Below, in pieces: positions 58,144-64,000 of a DNA stretch of 64,000 bases. Below the pieces are notes generated by a model, which was not told where the DNA came from, searched no databases, and saw nothing but the letters and a program-made list of their open reading frames with translations. Every line of letters begins with the position of its first letter. Positions within the stretch are counted from its first letter, which is position 1. The stretch comes from Hydrangea macrophylla. Taxonomy: Eukaryota > Streptophyta > Magnoliopsida > Cornales > Hydrangeaceae. Location of the stretch: positions 29,947,501 to 30,011,500 of the forward strand of contig CM066998.1 of NCBI GenBank assembly GCA_033977485.1, in the 5' to 3' direction. The translations under genes and the position numbers were made by a program.

Positions 58144-61100
58144 TGTGGGCACGAGGGATTCCACCTCTTTGTTTGTTTGAAATTCTTTTGAAAAGGAAAG
58201 GAAGAGGTCTATTGAAAACAGATACAGAGTCGCCACTTGGTCTTTAAGGAACCAGGAAATCTAATTTTGACTCACCCAAATGGATAAGGGCACCGGCCTT
58301 TTATAACCAAAGAACTTGGCTCGGGGTTTTGGTACGAGAGAGGAAGGAGCCTTTGTCACGACTAAAACAGCCTGAACTCACCTCGTCTTTCGACGGGCCT
58401 CAATTAGCATCCAAATAATCATCTTATACTATATATGGTTCGACAATTAGTACTATGATAGTATATTACACCACACAAGAATTTTGAAATGGAAGATCAA
58501 AAGATAAGATATCGTTCATAAGATCTTAGCCAAATATCATACTATGCAAAAGTGAAAGATCACACGAATAAACCTAGGAAAAATCATCTAATCATATATC
58601 AAGTAATCAAGTTTTCCTAATCTAGAAAGGGGGGGACGTGAATCTTTCTCGAAACAAATAATCAAAGATATCAAAATATGCCTAGCAAGCTAATATGATG
58701 CATGTTAATCTTTGAGGAGAGAAGATTTTTCAATCCCCGGGGCGGATGAGAAAGGAAGATTAGATCGAGGGGAAACATGGACGTGTGATCAAGTTCAATC
58801 CTTATAATATTCTTAGATTGGGAGTCATAAAAACCCCAAATCTTCCATGGATGTAATGTATGATCCTAAAAATTTGCACAGGTTGTGGTGGTTTGTGTAC
58901 ATGGACTTTCTAAAGTGACTTATAAATCTACAATATGAATGAATATATGGAGGAAATCATCATGGTACATGTACAAATATAGTATGGAATACTTCCTAAG
59001 ATATGAACAAATTTGGAGTGCATGTAAGCATCAAATCAAAAGATGGAAGTAAAAGTATACTGGTTGTGAATAGTGGACAGAATAGTGACGTGATCTTGTG
59101 GAAAATGAAAAGTAGGGTTTGGAATGTTTTCAATGCATGATTTTTTTATGGAGATCATCCTTATTGTGTTTGGAAACAAAATCAAAAAGCTAATCCTCAA
59201 TAACTATTACAGATTGAGAGAAATCACATAAACAATAGAGGTCACTCAGAAACAGAGTTTGTACTGTTGACTAAAATATTAAAAAATCTTAGAAAATGGA
59301 AAGAAAATATCTAGAGGCCCATATTATACAGAACGTTTCCTAAGACACTGAAGTTCAAGGGAAAAATAATTTGGGACCACACTGTTTTGAAAAGTTGTCT
59401 GAAAGACAAGTTGAAAGTCAACCAAGCTGCTGTGACAGTAAAAACAGAATATCTGGAGAGAATGTTTGGATCTAAATGGGCCACTTCCAATTATTTCCAA
59501 GTAAAACTAAAAATCTTGGGTGTTCTCTATTAAGTTAAGAATACTTTCCAAGTGGTCTCATGTTAGTTCCTTGAGTATTGAATCCTAGAGAAATCTTTGA
59601 ACTCAGATTGTTCACTGTTTTGAAGATTTTGGGAAGAACTAGGGTTTTATTCTTTGAAATCAAAATGAGTGGTTTAAGAGGGGTTTTGAAATAGAGGTTT
59701 TAAAAGAATATTTTCAGCACTTAAATGGAGATTATGACCACTTGAAATATCAACATTTGAACCCATATCAAGAACCTCCAAGATTGTTGGAGACATTGTT
59801 TTCATATTTGAAGACAACTTGAAGAATACATAGGAATGTATTGAAGTTGAAATCATCATCTATCAAACATGTTTTTGAGGTCAAGAGCTACTATCTATAA
59901 GGAGTCACTCACCTCAAACACCATGTCATCATCTAGATGGTGATGAACTAGCAAGCAAATAAAAAGAAATGAGGAAATGATCGAGGAACATTTATATAGA
60001 CAAGCAAATAAACAATCAATATATGATATTCAATGATGTATTGGACTTGTAGCTTGGTGTTTCACTCATATGTGGCGACATTGGACATGGAAGAAGCTTC
60101 CTATCTCACAAATGCTCACTAAAATGGTGGTTGAGTGTATTGAATGTGAAGTAAATGGGAGTAATGAAGTAGAAAACAAAGTTTAGAACTCACTTTTTAG
60201 TTGAAAATCAAAGGAAGAAGCTCCCTTTCACTTTCCTAACCTTATCTTCTACAACTTTTCTCTCTATAACTTCTCTAAGCTTTTTATTTGTCACCCTAAA
60301 TGAGAAGTCAGGGGGGGTTTATATAGGCCAATTTGGGGTGATTTTGGGGTTTAAGAAGTGTCCCCATTGGTTCCAAACATCTGTCAACATAGAACTACGA
60401 CGTTTTGGTTTCTAATTAATCAAAATGGACCCCCAAAATAAATTGCAAAAATGGACCAATTTGTTGGAGAGCGCTGCGGCGGCACTGGGCCTGTACCGCA
60501 GCGGAAGTGGGCAGTGCCATGGCGGCACTACTCCTCTAATGTCCAAATAATTCAATTTAGGCCCCCAGAGGTTCCGGTATTCATGAAAATGCCCTATTTC
60601 ATCCAAAATTCGCAAAAAATGCGTATAAACTCCAAACTGAGGTTGTGATATACTGTTGGAAAGGTAATAGAGTCTACTTTACATAAAAAATAGTTCAGAT
60701 ATAGATCACTTTGAAAAGTTTTGTGATATTCGCGATAAAAATAGATTTAGTCGCCTTTTTCACCTTCGGAAATTCATAATAAAATCGTTTTCAATCCAGG
60801 AATTATGTGCAATATACCGTTGGAAAGCTATTGACCTCTAGTATTTGTGAAAAATATTTTGAAAAATCATACGGTGCTCCAGTTTTTTTAGTCAACTTTT
60901 AGGTCAAACCGGTTAAACCTGGGATTCCCGAGAAGTTTCGGGAACCTCCGGGAGAAGTTTCGGGAACCTCCGGGAGCTCCAAGGAGCTGACGTTTTCGTC
61001 CAATTTTCTTTTAAAACTCATTTTGGTACTTTTTACATGATCTAGAATGATTTTGGAACTTTTTGGAGAATTCGGATGATTTTGGTCAAACCTTAGTCAA

Positions 61101-61450
61101 ACTTGGTCAAATTTTGGTCAAACCGGTCAACGTGGACTTTCCGGGAACTTCCGGGACTTTTGGGGGTCTCTGGGAGCCGACAATTTCTTCTGATTTTTCT
61201 TCAAAACTTATTTTTAGTACTTTTCTTACGACGAAAATCTCTAACTCATTTGGTGCGGGTCTCATATGTTTCCAAAGCTTTTGGTCCATGTTTGGGAGTT
61301 TTTGGGCTTTTAGGGGCATTTTGGTCATTCTGAGCATTTTGGGAGATAGAACTAACTTCCAGGAGTCCTTTTTGAATCTTTTTCGATCATTGTAAACCAC
61401 CAAGCTATGGGTCTCCTAAATCTGATAGCCGACCAAATGGGGTGTCTATA
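58144..61450 (-). mobile_element. Element J 3' LTR (left)
   Basis: 3307 bp, TGTGGGCACG to GGGGTGTCTATA on the plus strand. On the minus strand: GC-rich palindromes (60532-60466), TATA at about 60327-60318 (CTATATAAAC), leader, and a weaker form of the stem-loop (about 59845-59805). Frames of up to 110 codons (61063-61395) come from short GGTCAAA and GGGAACTTCCGGG repeats and are not genes. Confidence 0.83.
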
Positions 61451-62067
61451 GTTTGCCCCTCCTTGGCATGAACCTGCGAGGCAACGCATGTCGCAAGCGA
61501 GTGCCAAAGTTTTTAAGAGACAGGTCTTTTAGGAGGCTATAGATTTAGGATAAAAGCATTGCAAAAGATGCAAGGACGATGCTGAGGCTAGTGCTGATCG
61601 TTCTCTATGAGAGCTGCCTACATATCCCAAGGGGAATCAGACCAGGACGTAATTTAGGACACAAAAGAACAAATCATAACAAGATAGGCGGATGCTATGC
61701 TTTGAGGATGCAATGCATGGATGTGTACACGTCTAGTGCTCTGATCCTAGAATGAGCTAATGATGTGGGGTGTGTGCCACTCCAAGTAGACTTTATGTTG
61801 TGCTAGTGTTCACGACTGTGATGTGGTAGCTGACTTGGATAAGGGCATCAAGGCTTGGGAGACTTTAGGTCTCGGGACAAACTTCTTGAATTTCAAAAAG
61901 TCTGCTAGCAAGTGGATCGGACACAAGGCCCTTGAGGATAATAATTGAGAGGTGAGAGGGCTCACAAAGATCGATAATCGAGGAAATTTATGATAACTGA
62001 AGTGAGGATGTTCATAACAAATAAAAAAGCTCACGGTGACCGATTTGGTGAGAAAGTTTATGGTAAG
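61451..62067 (-). other. Element J interior: polypurine tract and conserved motif only
   Basis: The minus strand next to the LTR reads GCCAAGGAGGGGCAAAC (polypurine tract). The GAACTACG-type motif is at 61614-61656 (plus strand TGCCTACATATCCC ... CAGGACGTAATT). No gag, pol or primer site. The frame at 62094-61810 has no recognisable domain. Confidence 0.65.
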
Positions 62068-64000
62068 TGTGGACACGCGGGATCCGTCGTCCACTCCCGG
62101 TTTTTCCTGTTTGATTCCGGGGTTTCGGAATTGATTTTCCTTTGTTTTGAAATTGATTTGAAAGAAAACAAGAGGTTGATTTCAAAGAAAAGAAAGTCTT
62201 TCAAAAACAGATACAGAGTCGCCACTTGGTCTTTAAGGAACCAAGAAACCTAATTTTGACTCACCCAAACGGATAAAGGGCACCGGCCCTTCATAACCAA
62301 AGAACTTGGTTTGGGGTTTTGGTACGAGAGAGGAAGGAGCCTTTGTCGCGACTAAAACACCCTCAACTCGCCCCGTCTTTCGACGGGCCTCAATTAGCAT
62401 CCAAATAATCATCTTATACTATGTATGGTTTGGCAATTAATACTATGATAGTATATTACATCACATAAGAAACTTGAAATGGAAGATCTAAAGATAAAAT
62501 ATCATTCATAAGATCTAAGTCAAATATCATGCAATGTAAAGTGAAAGATCACACAAATAAACCTAGGAAAAATCGTCTAATCATGTATCAAATAATCAAG
62601 ACTTCCTAATCTAAAAGGGGACATGAATTGTTATTGAAACAAATAAACAAAGAAATCAAAATATGCTTAGCAAGCTAGTATGATGCATGTTATTCTTTAA
62701 GAAAAGAAGACCTCTCAATCCCCGGGACGGATGAGAAAGGAAGATTGGATCGAGGGAAACATGAACGTGTGATCAAGTTCATTCCTTATAATCTTCTTAG
62801 ATTAGGAGTCACAAAAGCTCCAAATATTTGCATGGATGCAATGTATGTATCTAAAATGTGCCAATGTTGTAGTGTGCTTTGTGTTCATGGATTCCTAGAA
62901 TGACTTAGAAGTCTAAAATGTGTATGAATGGATGGATGAAATCAACATGGGATATGTACAAATGTAGTATGAACTACTTCCTAAGATATGAACTAATTTG
63001 GAAGGCATATAAGCATCAAATCAAATAATGAAAGTTAAAATGTGCTTGCTGTGAATAGTGGACAGAACAGTAACTAGATCTTTGGAAAATTGAAAAGAGG
63101 GGTTAGGAATGTTTTCAATGCATGATTGTTTATGGAGATGTTCCTTATTGTGTCTAGAATACAACCCAAAAATCCAATCTTTAATAACTATCACAGATTG
63201 AGAGAAATCATATGAACAACAGAGGTCACTCAGAAACAGAATCTGTACTGTCGACTGCAATGTTAGAAAATCTTAGAAAATGCAAACGAATGATCTAGAG
63301 GCCCATTTTATACAGAAGGTTTCCTAAGACATTTAAGTTTAAGGGAAAAATAAGTTAGGAACACCCCTTTTGGAAAAGGTTTCTAAAAAAGTGGTTGGAA
63401 GTGGACCCAGCTGCTGTGACAGCAAAAACAAAATGTCTGGAAGGAATGTTTGGATCCAAATGGACCATTTCCAAGTACTTCCAAGTCAAACCAAAAATCA
63501 TGGGTGTTCTCCAATGGGTTAGGAAGACTTTCCAAGTGGCCTTGCATCCATATGTTGAGTATTGAGTTCTAGGAAAATCTTTGAACTCAGATTATTCAGT
63601 GTTTTGACTCACTGTTTTGAAAGTTTTGGGAAAAACTAGAGTTTTCTTTCTTGAGATTAAAATGAGGGGTTTAAAGAGGGGTTTTGAAGTAGATGTTTTT
63701 AAAGCATATTTTCAATACTCAATGAAGATTATAGCCACTTGAAATTTCAACATCAAACTCATCATCAAGAACCTCCAAGATTGTTGGAAAGATTTATTTT
63801 AATTAGAACATAACTTCAATACACTTCAAGAATATCTTGGAGGTATTGAAGTTATGATCATCATCTATCAAACATGTTTTTGAGGTCAAGAGCTACTATC
63901 CATAAGGATTCACTCACCTCAAACTTCATGTCATCATTTAGATGATGAAGAACAAGTAAGTAAATAAAGAAAAATAAAAAGAAATGAGGTTAGAAGAGAT
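62068..64000 (-). mobile_element. Element J 5' LTR (right), cut by window end
   Basis: Starts TGTGGACACGCGGG and aligns with 58144-60000. The stem-loop at 63809-63856 has 14-bp perfect arms (CATAACTTCAATAC and its complement). No genes. Confidence 0.8.

Larger units (their letters stand above)
58144..64000 (-). mobile_element. Element J: Tat/Ogre-like LTR element with 0.6-kb interior
   Basis: 3' LTR 58144-61450, interior 61451-62067, 5' LTR from 62068 running off the window, all on the minus strand. LTRs belong to the C/H family (GGGGTGTCTATA end, phrase AACAGATACAGAGTCGCC). The interior holds the usual 3'-end sequence and polypurine tract, but no primer site next to the 5' LTR, so internal loss reached the LTR edge. 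Inserted in I's gag; GTTGT (58139-58143) would be the left target duplication. Confidence 0.8.

Noticed and set aside
61063..61403. Frames of 98-110 codons on both strands
   Set aside because: They lie in U3 of J's LTR over GGTCAAA and GGGAACTTCC repeats; relatives C and H have stops at the same place.

Overview
The window comes from a flowering-plant nuclear genome and is retrotransposon-derived from end to end. It is AT-rich. It contains no credible host protein gene, rRNA gene or tRNA gene. Every stretch that still resembles protein is Ty3/gypsy gag or pol with stops and frameshifts. The primer-binding sites are those of plant Ty3/gypsy elements (initiator-tRNA-Met type, the TGGCGCCG type of Athila, and the TGGCGACTC type of Tat/Ogre). 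The species cannot be told from the sequence.

The region resolves into a set of nested LTR elements, lettered here for reference. H (Tat/Ogre-like, +) is the outermost; its visible parts are 45773-47390, 48902-51869 and a 3' LTR from 51870. A (Tekay/Del-like, -; right LTR 43400-45772, left LTR running off the start of the window) sits in H's gag. B (Tat/Ogre-like, +; 4448-41031) sits in A's reverse transcriptase. C (+; 4919-20086) sits in B's 5' LTR, and D (Tekay/Del-like, -; 8206-16098) sits in C. The series H>A>B>C>D is therefore five levels deep. Side branches are F (Athila-like gag-only element, -; 23256-28599) in B's leader, E (coding-free LTR element, +; 34264-37300) in a B tandem array, K (solo LTR, 47391-48901) in H, I (Tekay/Del-like, +; from 54212) in H's 3' LTR, and J (-; from 58144, running off the end) in I's gag. 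Target-site duplications of 5 bp support B (GTAGG), C (GGCGT/GGCGC), D (ACATG), E (CGAAG/TGAAG), F (GTGAA/GTGAT) and, weakly, K (CTTTT/CTTTC).

No element in view can move on its own. A is the only one with recognisable protease, RT, RNase H and integrase, and all are broken. B, H, D, F and I keep only gag traces, and C, E, J and K keep none. D has the most similar LTR pair (about 2 percent different by eye) although it carries only a broken gag, so it was probably mobilised by a relative.

The most interesting signals are non-coding. (1) Paired arrays of short palindromes centred on ATCGAT flank the TATA box of the LTRs of A, D, I and also of the unrelated Athila-like F, at similar distances. 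(2) GC-rich palindromes of the GGCAGT/ACTGCC type lie about 150 bp upstream of the TATA box in C, H and J, with a looser version in B. (3) A motif of about 45 nt (GAACTACG ... GATACGTAGGCA) occurs eight times, at a fixed distance upstream of the polypurine tract of B, C, H and J, and again as doublets about 100 bp apart in B and H. (4) A stem-loop lies in the transcribed part of the C and J LTRs. (5) Element I carries a long acidic open frame between its primer-binding site and gag.
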